Shown here: positions 44,683 to 53,846 of the stretch, one piece after another | Numbering within the stretch: position 1 is the first letter of the stretch | Layout of the letters: every line of letters starts with the position of its first letter | Program-made: the position numbers and the translations under genes | From: DATIXJ01 sp963714795 | Lineage (GTDB): Bacteria; Bacteroidota; Ignavibacteria; UBA10030; SZUA-254 | Assembly: GCA_963714795.1 (NCBI GenBank) | Contig: CAVQPS010000008.1 | Location: forward strand, 62,001 to 126,000 | DNA length: 64,000 bases | Direction: 5' to 3' | The notes under the pieces: generated by a model | The model's input: the letters and a program-made list of their open reading frames with translations, nothing else | Database searches by the model: none | What the model was told of the DNA's origin: nothing

Positions 44683-45594
44683 ATGGAATTTTCCGTGATC
44701 GTTCCAACGTACAACAGAATTGAATTATTGAAAAAAACATTGGAAAGTCTTTTCCGCCAGAATTTTAAAGATTATGAAGTGATCGTCGTGAATGACGGAA
44801 GTTCGGATGGGACGCATGAATATGTGTCACATCTCCCGGAAACTTCGCACTTCAAGTATGTTCATCATGCAAACAGCGGACTTGCTGCAACGCGGCTGGC
44901 AGGGCTCCAACATGCCGGCGGAGAATATATCGCATTTACCGATGATGACTGCATCGTCCCGTCCGATTGGCTGCAAAAACTTCATGAAGTATTTCAACAG
45001 CACGGGATTGCCGGAGTCGGAGGATCGACGGTGACCGGTGACCCGTCGAATCCGTACGCGCAAGCGAACGATATGATCAACAATTATTTTAAGTCGGCGA
45101 TGAACCGTTCCGGTACGGAAGTTCCGTTTTTAACCGGCAATAATGTTGCGTACACGCGCGCGAGTCTGGAAAAAGTCGGTGGTCCGGATAAACGGTTCCG
45201 CATGGGAGCCGAAGATCGCGATCTTCTGTTCCGTGTGGTGCAGGCGGGTGGCAGGATGATCTACGATCCGGCGATTGTCGTGACACATTACAATGATGCC
45301 GATTTCATCCGGTTCGTCAAACATCAATTCGAATTTGGAAAAGGTTCCTGTTTATATTATGTGTCTTATAAACGGTCGGCAAAGAAACCGGCAAAAATTC
45401 CGTTGAGTGTGTATTTCGGTTTGTTCGTTCATCCGTTCGGGCGACACCGTTTCGGCCGGGCGTTATATCTTTCGTTCTTAACAGTACTTGCACAGGCGGC
45501 AGTGACGGCAGGATTTGCCGTCGCGTCAATTACCGTGGAAATAGCCGGTATGGTGCGAACAGAATATCGCGGCGGTTCCGATGAACGCGAATGA
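44683..45594 (+). CDS. GT2 glycosyltransferase
   Basis: 303 residues from the ATG at 44683 (a TTG three codons earlier is less likely). Motifs: EFSVIVPTYNRIELLKKTLE, VVNDGSSDGT, metal site FTDDDCIVP, the acceptor region GAEDRDLLFRVVQAG and a C-terminal membrane helix (FLTVLAQAAVTAGFAVASIT). It heads the second polysaccharide cluster and overlaps the next gene by 14 bases. Donor unknown. Confidence 0.87.
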   Translation: MEFSVIVPTYNRIELLKKTLESLFRQNFKDYEVIVVNDGSSDGTHEYVSHLPETSHFKYVHHANSGLAATRLAGLQHAGGEYIAFTDDDCIVPSDWLQKLHEVFQQHGIAGVGGSTVTGDPSNPYAQANDMINNYFKSAMNRSGTEVPFLTGNNVAYTRASLEKVGGPDKRFRMGAEDRDLLFRVVQAGGRMIYDPAIVVTHYNDADFIRFVKHQFEFGKGSCLYYVSYKRSAKKPAKIPLSVYFGLFVHPFGRHRFGRALYLSFLTVLAQAAVTAGFAVASITVEIAGMVRTEYRGGSDERE

Positions 45595-46744
45595 ACGGTA
45601 TACGGTTCTTTTTATCGCACTCTATACGGAAATGGGCGGCGGTGAAGTTGCCATCTACCATCTGTTGAAAGAACTGGATAAAACCCGTTGTGAACCGGTT
45701 CTGCTCGTGAACACCGAAGGATCTCTGACCGAGGCGGTGCGCGGGCTCGGTGTACGGACGGAAATAATGCCGTTTCGCACCGTGATGATGAAAGAATTGA
45801 TCCGACCGTCGGTTTTTGTGCGGATGATGAACGATGCAACAATGATGACGAAGTTTCTCGAAACGAACCGCGTGGATATTATCCACTGCGGCGATGTTCT
45901 CTCGCTGGCATTGATTGCGCCGGCAGTGATGCGGAAGAAAATTCCGGTTGTTTACAGCGTTATTTTTTTTTATGAGTGGACACGCTTGATATTATTCAAT
46001 ATGCTTGCACTCGGTACGGTATCAACGATCGTGACGAATTCTTTCTTGATTGAAGAAGATCTCCGGCGTCGCATGGTGTTAATGGGACAAACGGTACGTA
46101 CCGTGTATCCCGGCATCGAGGGTGATGCATTTCGTCCGAAACGTACCGGTGAGCGGAATGTCCTTCGCGAAGAATTGCATATTCCGGAATCGGTGAAGCT
46201 GATTGGCACGATTGGCAGGATCGATCCGATGAAAGGGCAGCTCGTATTTCTCCGTGCAGCGGAACAATTGCTTCGCACGCGCAACGATCTGAAATTTCTG
46301 ATTGTCGGCAACGTGCAGAACGAAAACATCATGCCGTTTCTCATGGAGTATGAAAAACAATTGAAAAATTTTGTCGCGAGCCGCGGGTTACAGGAACAGG
46401 TTCTGTTCCTCGGTCATCGGAACGATATTCCGGATGTCTTGCGCTCGCTTGATGTCGCAGTCTGCCCGTCGGTGAGCGAAGGTTTCGGTTTATCGGTTGC
46501 GGAAGCGTACGCGGTCGGAATTCCTGTTGTCACCGGCAATGCTGTCGGAATTATCGAACTCCTGCGGAACGAACAGGGAATGTTTATAGCCGAAACAGGC
46601 GACAGTAATTCATTTGCATCAGGTATTGAACAGGCGCTTGCGTATGGAACTGAGCCGGTTCACCGTCCATCGAAACCGGGCGGCTGGGACGTACAAGCAC
46701 GAACATTGGAAGAGTGTTATCAGCAACTAATTCATCAGTCGTAA
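45581..46744 (+). CDS. GT4 glycosyltransferase
   Basis: 387 residues, GT-B fold. Motifs: VLFIALYTEMGGGEVAIYHL, VVTVYPGIEGD-like TVYPGIEGDAF, GTIGRIDPMKGQLVFLRAAE, FLGHRNDIPDVLRSLDVAVC and the EX7E region SEGFGLSVAEAYAVGIPVV. It probably adds a hexose to the growing lipid-linked glycan. A second ATG four codons downstream (45592) is possible. Confidence 0.9.
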   Translation: MNANERYTVLFIALYTEMGGGEVAIYHLLKELDKTRCEPVLLVNTEGSLTEAVRGLGVRTEIMPFRTVMMKELIRPSVFVRMMNDATMMTKFLETNRVDIIHCGDVLSLALIAPAVMRKKIPVVYSVIFFYEWTRLILFNMLALGTVSTIVTNSFLIEEDLRRRMVLMGQTVRTVYPGIEGDAFRPKRTGERNVLREELHIPESVKLIGTIGRIDPMKGQLVFLRAAEQLLRTRNDLKFLIVGNVQNENIMPFLMEYEKQLKNFVASRGLQEQVLFLGHRNDIPDVLRSLDVAVCPSVSEGFGLSVAEAYAVGIPVVTGNAVGIIELLRNEQGMFIAETGDSNSFASGIEQALAYGTEPVHRPSKPGGWDVQARTLEECYQQLIHQS

Positions 46745-46782
46745 TTTCTGAATTATCCTTGAACAATTACAAGGAATCTCAC

Positions 46783-48903
46783 ATGGAACAATTGATAGAA
46801 GAAGAAAAACAACAGCCCGTAACCTTCGTTGCCGAACCTCCGGCGGCTCCTGCCGCGCCGGACCCGTGCGACCCGGTAAAATCGCTTGAGCGATACCACC
46901 GTTACCTGTACGCATCGCGGTTTGTCAGGAATAAACGTGTTCTCGAAATCGGCTGTGGTGAAGGGTACGGGACGGCATTCCTTTCACTCAACGCAGTGGA
47001 TGTTCTCGGCATCGATCCGGATGAATCGGCGATCGGCACTGCCCGCTGCAAATACCAGGAATTCACGCATTCCCGGTTCGAGGTCGGAATCCACGGCGAG
47101 AGTATCGCCTGTCCGGCAGATCGTGACGTTGCGATCTGTTTCGGTACCCTCGAACATCTCCCGATGGAAACACGTCATGCAATGATGAAGAATTTGAAAA
47201 CCGCAATGGCTCCGGGTGGCGTTGCCATTATTACCACGAATGTCAGAACCGTTGCCAGCGCATTCAAGGGGAACGGGACGGATCTTTTCACGCCGGTGGA
47301 GTTTGCCGAATTCACGAAAGAGTATTTTAAGAATGTTCTGTTCGTCGGTCAAAAACCGCTCACCGTTTCGAGCATCTGGTCGCTCTATCAATGGAAGGAC
47401 GATTCATTCCGATTCCATGCGCGGGAAAATCTCTTTACACTTCCACCGGACGACGAGCAGTTCTCCGAACCGGACCAATTGATCGCCATCTGTTCCGATG
47501 AAACGCTTCCGCGTGAAATTGCCGACAGCAGTAAATCGCTTTATTTCGATATTGCACAACACGCGCGCGTGGAAGAATTGCCTGCACGGATGAAATCACT
47601 TGAAGAAGAAGTTCGATCGCTCGGGCAATCGGCAACCGGATTGCAGAACGATATTTCGGAACGCGAAAATACGATCCAGCAGCTCCGCCACGAATTGGCG
47701 GTATCCCAGCATCGTCGTGAACATACTGAATCGACGCTTGCCGACCGCGAGCGGACTATTACCGCTCTCAAAAGCGATCTGCAAAATGCACATACCTCCA
47801 TTGAAACGCTCCAGCAGGCGTACGACCTCCGGACAGCGCGTGCCAATTCGCTGAAGGAAGAACAGACCGCATCGTCGTCACGGCTGAAGGATATCGAATT
47901 GTCTCTTGACGAACGGACACAGCAATTGCAAAACCTCAGCGCTGAAAACGTCCGTCTCCGCAGCGCGATGGCAGAGCTAGACAAAATCGTCGAACGCCAG
48001 ACTGCCGAGCTTGCAGCAGCGCATGAAAGGCAGGAGCAGGAAGCGCTACGCACTGCCGATGTCCAGGTGCTGCTGAACGAGAGTGCGGATATTGCGCAGG
48101 AGCATACCGAAGAAATTACTGCACTGCAGGCACAGGTTGTCAGTTTGCAAACCTTGCTCGACGAAACACACACCAATGTTTCCGCGTCCGCCGAAGAGCT
48201 TGCGGCATTTAAAGAAGAGATTCATTTGTTGCACTCGCAAATAAGGGATCAGGAAAAAATGTCGGACGGGTTCCGTCAGGAAACCGAGCGGTTCCGCACA
48301 CGCAATGAAGAACTCGAACGCCTGTACGGCGGTAACGAATCGGTCGTAAAGGAACGGGAACAGGTTATCAGCCAGCTCGAATCGCGCATCAAAGACCTGG
48401 AAACTGCCGTTCAGGACCGGACGCAGGTTCAGGAAATGCTCAAGCGGGAAAAGGCGGAAGCCGAATCGAAATGGTCGCAGGCACAGGTGTCGATGAAAGA
48501 AAAAACGGATGCCGTTGCCGCAATGAAAAAAGAACTCGACGAGAAGCGCGCCATCGCCGATACGGCGCAAAAAGAAATTGCGGATCGCCAGCAGAAAGTT
48601 GTGCAACTGGAACAGCGGGTCAAGGATCAAACCGATTTCCTGATGAACCTCCAGCGTGAATCGGAAGAAAACGGCATGTCGGCGCGGCAATTGAAGATCG
48701 AACTGGAAAAACAGATATCCGCATTCGATACGTACCAGAAATCGCAGTCCGATTTACAGCAGCGGTATACACGAAGCCAGATCCGCGTGCAGGAATTGCA
48801 GGCGACACTGGCGATGATTGAGCAGAAACTGGAAAAAGTGACGACCGCCCCCGGGTACAAGATCCTCGCATCCGTCGGCTTTGTTCCGAAAGAGAAACCG
48901 TAA
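46783..48903 (+). CDS. SAM methyltransferase fused to a very long coiled coil, WbdD-like chain terminator candidate
   Basis: 706 residues from the ATG after AAGGAAT. Residues about 30-240 are a class I methyltransferase: VLEIGCGEGYGTAFLSLNAV, GIDPDESAI, AICFGTLEHLPMETRHAM, LKTAMAPGGVAIITTNV. From about 265 to 690 the chain is an almost unbroken heptad-like coiled coil (EEEVRSLGQSATGLQNDISE, ELEKQISAFDTYQKSQSDLQ). A short tail has PGYKILASVGFVPKEKP. It lies directly before the Wzm/Wzt exporter. WbdD of E. coli O9a similarly joins a terminal-methylating enzyme to a coiled-coil ruler, but has a kinase domain that I do not see here. Confidence 0.88.
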   Translation: MEQLIEEEKQQPVTFVAEPPAAPAAPDPCDPVKSLERYHRYLYASRFVRNKRVLEIGCGEGYGTAFLSLNAVDVLGIDPDESAIGTARCKYQEFTHSRFEVGIHGESIACPADRDVAICFGTLEHLPMETRHAMMKNLKTAMAPGGVAIITTNVRTVASAFKGNGTDLFTPVEFAEFTKEYFKNVLFVGQKPLTVSSIWSLYQWKDDSFRFHARENLFTLPPDDEQFSEPDQLIAICSDETLPREIADSSKSLYFDIAQHARVEELPARMKSLEEEVRSLGQSATGLQNDISERENTIQQLRHELAVSQHRREHTESTLADRERTITALKSDLQNAHTSIETLQQAYDLRTARANSLKEEQTASSSRLKDIELSLDERTQQLQNLSAENVRLRSAMAELDKIVERQTAELAAAHERQEQEALRTADVQVLLNESADIAQEHTEEITALQAQVVSLQTLLDETHTNVSASAEELAAFKEEIHLLHSQIRDQEKMSDGFRQETERFRTRNEELERLYGGNESVVKEREQVISQLESRIKDLETAVQDRTQVQEMLKREKAEAESKWSQAQVSMKEKTDAVAAMKKELDEKRAIADTAQKEIADRQQKVVQLEQRVKDQTDFLMNLQRESEENGMSARQLKIELEKQISAFDTYQKSQSDLQQRYTRSQIRVQELQATLAMIEQKLEKVTTAPGYKILASVGFVPKEKP

Positions 48904-48918
48904 AGAACGAAATCCACG

Positions 48919-48970
48919 GTAGCCGCATGCTTTAGCATGCGTTGCAACGCAACCTGAAGGTTGCGGCTAC
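48919..48970. repeat. Palindromic GTAGCCGCA element
   Basis: Outer arms GTAGCCGCA / TGCGGCTAC enclose GCATGC TTTA GCATGC, a GTTGCAACGCAAC part and AACCT GA AGGTT. 52 bases, 16 bases after the long coiled-coil gene. A relative is at 54671. Likely a REP-like element; it may also stop or protect the transcript end. Confidence 0.8.
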
Positions 48971-49004
48971 CGGGAATTTTTTGTACTTTCGGTCTTAAAA
49001 CCTA

Positions 49005-49865
49005 ATGCCATCATCCCCACATACTGCCGCAGTGCAAGCCCGATCGCCGTTCTTTCATGTGTACTGGGGATTCGTCAACATGGGCAGCGATCTCCGTAAT
49101 CTCTATCTTCATCGCGAACTGCTTTTCACGCTTACCCGGCGTGAGATCATCTCGCGGTACAAGCAGACATTTTTCGGTCTCGGCTGGTCACTCATGCAGC
49201 CGATTCTCCAGACGGTTGTCTATACGATAGCGTTCTCGTTCGTCCTGAAAACTCCCAGTGCCGAAGGCATTCCCTATCCGATCTTCGTTTTTGCCAACCT
49301 GACGCTCTGGACGTATTTCGCAGGTACAACTATCAGCGCGATGACCAGTCTCCGCGCAAACAGCGCGCTCATCACCAAGGTTGCGTTCCCGCGCGAAATT
49401 ATTCCACTCACGTCGATTCTTTCGGGCCTGTTTGATTTCGCCGTTTCGTTCGTCGTGCTTCTCGTGCTCGCCGCGTTCTACGGCTTTTTCCCGAATATCA
49501 AATTTCTCTATATTCCCGCAATCCTTATCGTGGAAATTTTATTCATCGTCGATCTCGCACTGATTCTCTCCGTGTTGAATGTCGTCCGGCGGGACCTGAC
49601 GTATGTCGTTTCGTTCCTGATGACGCTCTACATGTTCCTCACGCCGGTCTTTTTTTCCATTGGCGCGCTCCCGAAGAAACTGCAGGAATTTTATTTCCTC
49701 AACCCGATGGGCGCGATCATCGACGCATTCAAGAATGTTTTCTTCTACGATTATGAACCGCGGTGGTATTCACTGACGATCGCGATGGCCATCCTGATTC
49801 TCGTTTTCATCCCGAGCTATAAGTTCTTCAAGCGTGCAGAAAAACTTTTTGCCGACGTGCTATGA
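49005..49865 (+). CDS. wzm: ABC-2 type polysaccharide export permease (Wzm)
   Basis: 286 residues with six membrane helices, normal for Wzm. Signature start: LLFTLTRREIISRYKQTFFG, then LGWSLMQPILQTVVYTIAFS and IPYPIFVFANLTLWTYFAGT; the end has FLMTLYMFLTPVFFSIGALP and FYFLNPMGAIIDAFKNVFFY. It forms the channel for exporting a polyprenyl-linked polymer. Its stop overlaps the wzt start as ATGA, so the pair is translated together. Confidence 0.95.
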   Translation: MPSSPHTAAVQARSPFFHVYWGFVNMGSDLRNLYLHRELLFTLTRREIISRYKQTFFGLGWSLMQPILQTVVYTIAFSFVLKTPSAEGIPYPIFVFANLTLWTYFAGTTISAMTSLRANSALITKVAFPREIIPLTSILSGLFDFAVSFVVLLVLAAFYGFFPNIKFLYIPAILIVEILFIVDLALILSVLNVVRRDLTYVVSFLMTLYMFLTPVFFSIGALPKKLQEFYFLNPMGAIIDAFKNVFFYDYEPRWYSLTIAMAILILVFIPSYKFFKRAEKLFADVL

Positions 49866-51175
49866 GCATCGTGCGATTCGAGCATGTCGACAAAGTATAC
49901 GACCTGCAGGCGGGACGCCAGACGCTGTTCGGCGCGCTGAAATCCGTTACCAATCCGTCGTCATCCGGCGACCTGTTCCACGCTCTTTCCGATGTGAGTT
50001 TCGAAATCGAGAAAGGCGAGGCGTTCGGGATCATCGGCAGGAACGGGGCAGGGAAGAGCACCATCCTGAAAATTATCGCCGGCATCACGAAACCGACAGC
50101 CGGAACGGTCATCGTCAACGGCAGGATTTCTTCGCTGATCGAATTAGGCGCCGGGTTTCATCCCGACCTTACGGGCCGCGAGAATATTTTTATGAGCGGA
50201 TCGATCCTCGGCATGCCGCGTACGTTCATCGAGAATAAATTCAAAGAGATCGTCGATTTTGCGGAGATGTGGGACTTCATCGACGTACCCGTCAAGAAAT
50301 ATTCCTCCGGCATGTACGCGCGGCTCGGCTTCGCCGTCGCCGTGAGCGTCGAACCGGAAATCCTGATTATCGACGAGATTCTTTCCGTCGGCGACGTTTT
50401 CTTCCAGCAAAAATGCTTCACCAGGATGCGCGAGATCATCGCGCAGGGCACGACGTTCATTTACGTTACGCATGATACCGCCGGTATGCAAAATCTCTGC
50501 GATCGTGCATTGTTGCTCGATGCCGGGAAAGCGGAGTTTATCGGTGCAACCACCGAAGCGGTGAGCCGCTACTACGCAAAAGTCGGGCAGAAACCTGCCT
50601 CCGTACCGGCAAAAGAAAAGCGCGTGCCCGCTGTTTCTCCCGGCGAAGGGAATATCGCCATGACGCCGGACGACATCAAGAGGCATTCTCTGTTAACAGG
50701 CACGAACCGCCACGGCGCACACGGCGTCGAGATCATTGCCGCACGCGTGACGAACGTCGACGGTGAGGATGCACGCGCGGTTCCCGTTCTCGGATCGCTC
50801 ACGTTCACCGTCCTGCTGCATGCGAACACCGACATCCACGACCCGACCTGCGGTTTGCATCTGAACAATAGAATGGGCACGCTCGTCTTCGCTGCCGGAA
50901 CGAAGCAGTTGCGTCACCGCCTGCCCGACCTGAAAAAAGGCGAGGAACTGATTGTCGTGTTCGACGTGAAAATGAACGTCGAGCAGGGTGACTACACGTT
51001 CAGTCTCGGCGTTTCGGAACCGGTGGAGGGCCAGCCGCCGAACCTCGGCTTCATACACGACCGGCATGAAATGCTCGGCCCCGTCACCGTGACCACCGAC
51101 GATTCCGAAGTCTATCCCTTTTATGGCATCGCTCAGTTGCCGATGAATATATCGCACAGTTTGAAAACTCCCTGA
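49862..51175 (+). CDS. wzt: ABC transporter ATPase with C-terminal carbohydrate-binding-type domain (Wzt)
   Basis: 437 residues. N-terminal ATPase: Walker A GRNGAGKST (about 60), signature KYSSGMYARL, Walker B ILIIDEIL and switch His in THDTAGMQ. After a linker (about 245-270), a C-terminal beta domain (THRHGAHGVEII-like GTNRHGAHGVEIIAARVTNV, LTFTVLLHANTDIHDPTCGL, VEQGDYTFSLGVSEPVEGQ) has the layout of the Wzt C-domain that recognises the modified chain end. This fits a system where the terminal residue is tagged, perhaps by the methyltransferase at 46783. G/C content is high compared with the next gene. Confidence 0.95.
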   Translation: MSIVRFEHVDKVYDLQAGRQTLFGALKSVTNPSSSGDLFHALSDVSFEIEKGEAFGIIGRNGAGKSTILKIIAGITKPTAGTVIVNGRISSLIELGAGFHPDLTGRENIFMSGSILGMPRTFIENKFKEIVDFAEMWDFIDVPVKKYSSGMYARLGFAVAVSVEPEILIIDEILSVGDVFFQQKCFTRMREIIAQGTTFIYVTHDTAGMQNLCDRALLLDAGKAEFIGATTEAVSRYYAKVGQKPASVPAKEKRVPAVSPGEGNIAMTPDDIKRHSLLTGTNRHGAHGVEIIAARVTNVDGEDARAVPVLGSLTFTVLLHANTDIHDPTCGLHLNNRMGTLVFAAGTKQLRHRLPDLKKGEELIVVFDVKMNVEQGDYTFSLGVSEPVEGQPPNLGFIHDRHEMLGPVTVTTDDSEVYPFYGIAQLPMNISHSLKTP

Positions 51176-51183
51176 GTTTCTCG

Positions 51184-52227
51184 ATGGTTCGAATTCATAT
51201 CGGTCATCATTTCTACGGTGCGGGAAACTTCGGAGATGATCTGATGCTTGCCGGTTTTCTTTCTGCAATCAAAAACGAAGTACCTCATTTACATCTTTCA
51301 TGTTCGACACCGCATGATATTCTTTCTCAACAAAAGAGATTTCCGGAAATCGAATGGCTTCCGTACAATCCGGGAACCCGGCAGGCAATTATTGAACGGT
51401 GCGATGTATGGTTAGGTTTGGGAGATACACCGTTCCAAACTGATGTCGGTTTGTGGTTTCTCAAACATTTAGAAGATGAGTTATCCGTCTGCAAACGCTT
51501 TCACAAGCGGATGTTTTTCTTAGGCGTTGGTGTGAATGATAAAGATTCACTTAAAGAACAAAGCTCAAGAGAAATTTTGGAATATGCATCACATATTTGG
51601 ACACGTGATCGACAATCCGCAGAAATGCTTAGCGATGTTTGTGAAAACGAGAAAATAGAAGAAAGTGCCGATCTTGCACATGCGTATTTGGCTTCTGACA
51701 AGAGTTCTGCGGTTGAACATGATTCGATTGGTTACGTTTTAAATTTTGATCGGCCGGAACAATTTTATGCGGATGCTTTTCATAGTCTTGTTCAGCGAAA
51801 ATCGACACAGAAACAGTATTGGATCCTTCAGGAGTCCCGTAAACTTTCAGGAATGGAATCCGATTTATTTTCGAAATTGTCTTTAACCGATCAATCACAA
51901 TTGCAAATCCGGTCTGCCAATTATTCGCAAGATTCTGTGCATAATTACGTTGAAAAGTTTGGAACCCCGGAATATTTATTGACGAGCCGTTATCATGCTT
52001 GTGTCGTCGGGGCCTGGAAGGGTTGTAAAGTGGTTGCAATCAATCGGAATGAAAAAATTCGTGGGTTGGTTGAACAAGTTGGTTTTGAAAGCGTTGATTC
52101 ATTGAGCGATATCGGAAACATTGAGAATGCTTTGAATGAATCGCGAACTATTCCACGCGAAAAACTATTACTTCTCAAAGAATCTACCATCAAAAGTTGT
52201 TTACGTTTTTTGGAAACGGTTTCATAA
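51184..52227 (+). CDS. Polysaccharide pyruvyl transferase family protein
   Basis: 347 residues. N-terminal motif IGHHFYGAGNFGDDLMLAGF and C-terminal LLTSRYHACVVGAWKGCKVV are typical of the family that adds pyruvate ketals to sugars, as in CsaB. The middle includes LGLGDTPFQTDVGLWFL and FFLGVGVNDKDSL. It is much more A/T-rich than wzt and uses different codons, a sign of separate origin. It would modify the exported glycan; family membership does not prove pyruvylation. Confidence 0.83.
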   Translation: MVRIHIGHHFYGAGNFGDDLMLAGFLSAIKNEVPHLHLSCSTPHDILSQQKRFPEIEWLPYNPGTRQAIIERCDVWLGLGDTPFQTDVGLWFLKHLEDELSVCKRFHKRMFFLGVGVNDKDSLKEQSSREILEYASHIWTRDRQSAEMLSDVCENEKIEESADLAHAYLASDKSSAVEHDSIGYVLNFDRPEQFYADAFHSLVQRKSTQKQYWILQESRKLSGMESDLFSKLSLTDQSQLQIRSANYSQDSVHNYVEKFGTPEYLLTSRYHACVVGAWKGCKVVAINRNEKIRGLVEQVGFESVDSLSDIGNIENALNESRTIPREKLLLLKESTIKSCLRFLETVS

Positions 52228-52294
52228 GCTTGGTATATTCCCATAAAATTCTTATCCTGTTGCTCATGGACGACTTTCGAAAGGCGATGCGCAC

Positions 52295-53359
52295 GTGAAC
52301 AGGCGGGTCTTGTTGCTCCGGCTCGATGCCATCGGCGATTTTATCCTCTTCACATCGGCATTGCCGCACCTGCGGCAACTGTTTCGTGACGATAAAATCA
52401 CACTCGTCGTACATCCGCTCGTTGCGCCACTCGCCAACAATTGCCCGTACGTCGATGAAGTCTGGCATATCGACCCCGAACGGTACGCAACCGATTCCGT
52501 GTATGTCGCGCAGGTCTCTCGCCACTTCGGCGGCAACTTCGATATCGTCGTGAATACGATGTACTCCCGCACATGGCAATCGGACGACATTGCCGCACGG
52601 ACGCACGCACCCGTCAAAATCGGATTCGCATGTCTCGACAACGACGGCAGGCGGGAAATCCGCACGCAGGATCAGGCTTTGTACACAACACTCGTCGCAT
52701 CGCCGGAAGAATGGATGTTCGAAATTGAACGATACCGGCTTTTATTAAATGCGCTCGGTATGCCGCCCGATGCAGAATCGCTACAGCCCGTCTACTGGAT
52801 TCGCGATGAAGAACGAGCCTGGGCGGACAAGTATATCGCAAATACATTTCCGGATAAAAAATTCGCCGTTCTCAGTCCGGGCGCCGGATTCGATACAAAA
52901 CTCTGGTCGAATGAATATTTTGCAGCCGTTGCCGATTGGTTGATCGGGAAATTCGGTATGAATGTGGTGATTGCCGGTTCGGCGAAAGATAAATCGCTTG
53001 CGCAGGGGATTCAAAAATTATCGAAACAGAGTTTGTACGATCTCACCGGCGAAAGTTCTCTCAATCAGTTTGCCGCACTGATCGAACGCGCGTCGCTGTT
53101 CGTCGGAATCGATACGGCAGGATTTCATTTTGCGTGGACATCGGGAATTCCATCGGTCGGAATTTTCGGCGGCGGACATTTCGACCGGTTTACACCATCC
53201 GTTCCCCACGCACGCATCGTTCACGTGCCGATGGATTGCTATCGTTGCTATTGGCATTGCATCTACGATGAAATCAAATGTATCACTTCCATCACACCGG
53301 AGATGGTCAAAAAGGAAATTGAAGGTGTGATGAATGTTCAACAGGTGGGAAAACAATGA
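52295..53359 (+). CDS. GT9 heptosyltransferase-like glycosyltransferase
   Basis: 354 residues from a GTG. Motifs: RRVLLLRLDAIGDFILFTSA, CPYVDEVWHIDPE, donor site FAVLSPGAGFDTKLWSNEYF, ERASLFVGIDTAGFHFAWTS and the tail with DCYRCYWHCIYDEIKC. Its stop overlaps the next gene as ATGA. It probably adds a sugar to a lipid-core or glycan acceptor. The Cys-rich tail is usual in some GT9 enzymes. Confidence 0.88.
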   Translation: MNRRVLLLRLDAIGDFILFTSALPHLRQLFRDDKITLVVHPLVAPLANNCPYVDEVWHIDPERYATDSVYVAQVSRHFGGNFDIVVNTMYSRTWQSDDIAARTHAPVKIGFACLDNDGRREIRTQDQALYTTLVASPEEWMFEIERYRLLLNALGMPPDAESLQPVYWIRDEERAWADKYIANTFPDKKFAVLSPGAGFDTKLWSNEYFAAVADWLIGKFGMNVVIAGSAKDKSLAQGIQKLSKQSLYDLTGESSLNQFAALIERASLFVGIDTAGFHFAWTSGIPSVGIFGGGHFDRFTPSVPHARIVHVPMDCYRCYWHCIYDEIKCITSITPEMVKKEIEGVMNVQQVGKQ

Positions 53360-53835
53360 CCGATAACTCATCCCGGAAACGTGATCCTCTTGCCATGCCG
53401 ACTCCCGTTATCGACATCAATGACGATCACTGGCTCGTCCGCGAAATGAAATACTGGGAACAGACATCCGAACGTTTGCGGACGCAGCTGCCGGAATTAC
53501 AGAAGTCACACGACACATGGAAGAGCGCGCACGAAGCGATGTTGAAACAAGTTCAGCAGTGGGAAGAGTGGTACAAGAGTCTTGAAAAAGATCGAGATCT
53601 TTATAAACAATGGGACGCCGATAAGAAAGCCGAAATCGAACGGCTTGCCAACGAGAGCCGGCATTTGGTGGAGGTTGTCCGGCAATGGGAAGAGTGGTAT
53701 AAAAGTCTGGAAGCCGACCGGGACCGCAAGGATGCAGAAATCCGGGAACTGCGCGGGTGGATCGATGCATTGCACAGGAATCCGTTCAGGTATCTGCGTG
53801 AGTTTTTCGGTGAATTGTTCAAACCGAAGAAATAA
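53356..53835 (+). CDS. Short coiled-coil protein with a duplicated WEEWYKSLE motif, function unknown
   Basis: 159 residues, soluble. Residues about 25-140 are helical and charged. A motif QQWEEWYKSLEKDRD near 66 repeats as RQWEEWYKSLEADRD near 108, after a similar but weaker start (EMKYWEQTSERL) near 31. The end is basic: NPFRYLREFFGELFKPKK. The Trp-rich spacing suggests a specific partner surface, not a generic coil. It overlaps the GT9 stop and precedes a GT2, so it belongs to the cluster. It might be a scaffold or chain-length factor; this is a guess. Confidence 0.7.
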   Translation: MTDNSSRKRDPLAMPTPVIDINDDHWLVREMKYWEQTSERLRTQLPELQKSHDTWKSAHEAMLKQVQQWEEWYKSLEKDRDLYKQWDADKKAEIERLANESRHLVEVVRQWEEWYKSLEADRDRKDAEIRELRGWIDALHRNPFRYLREFFGELFKPKK

Positions 53836-53846
53836 ATTTTCGAAAT

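Noticed and set aside
48919..48970. Simple terminator for the coiled-coil gene
   Set aside because: The hairpins are strong but no T run follows, and the sequence recurs at 54671, so it is better called a repeat.
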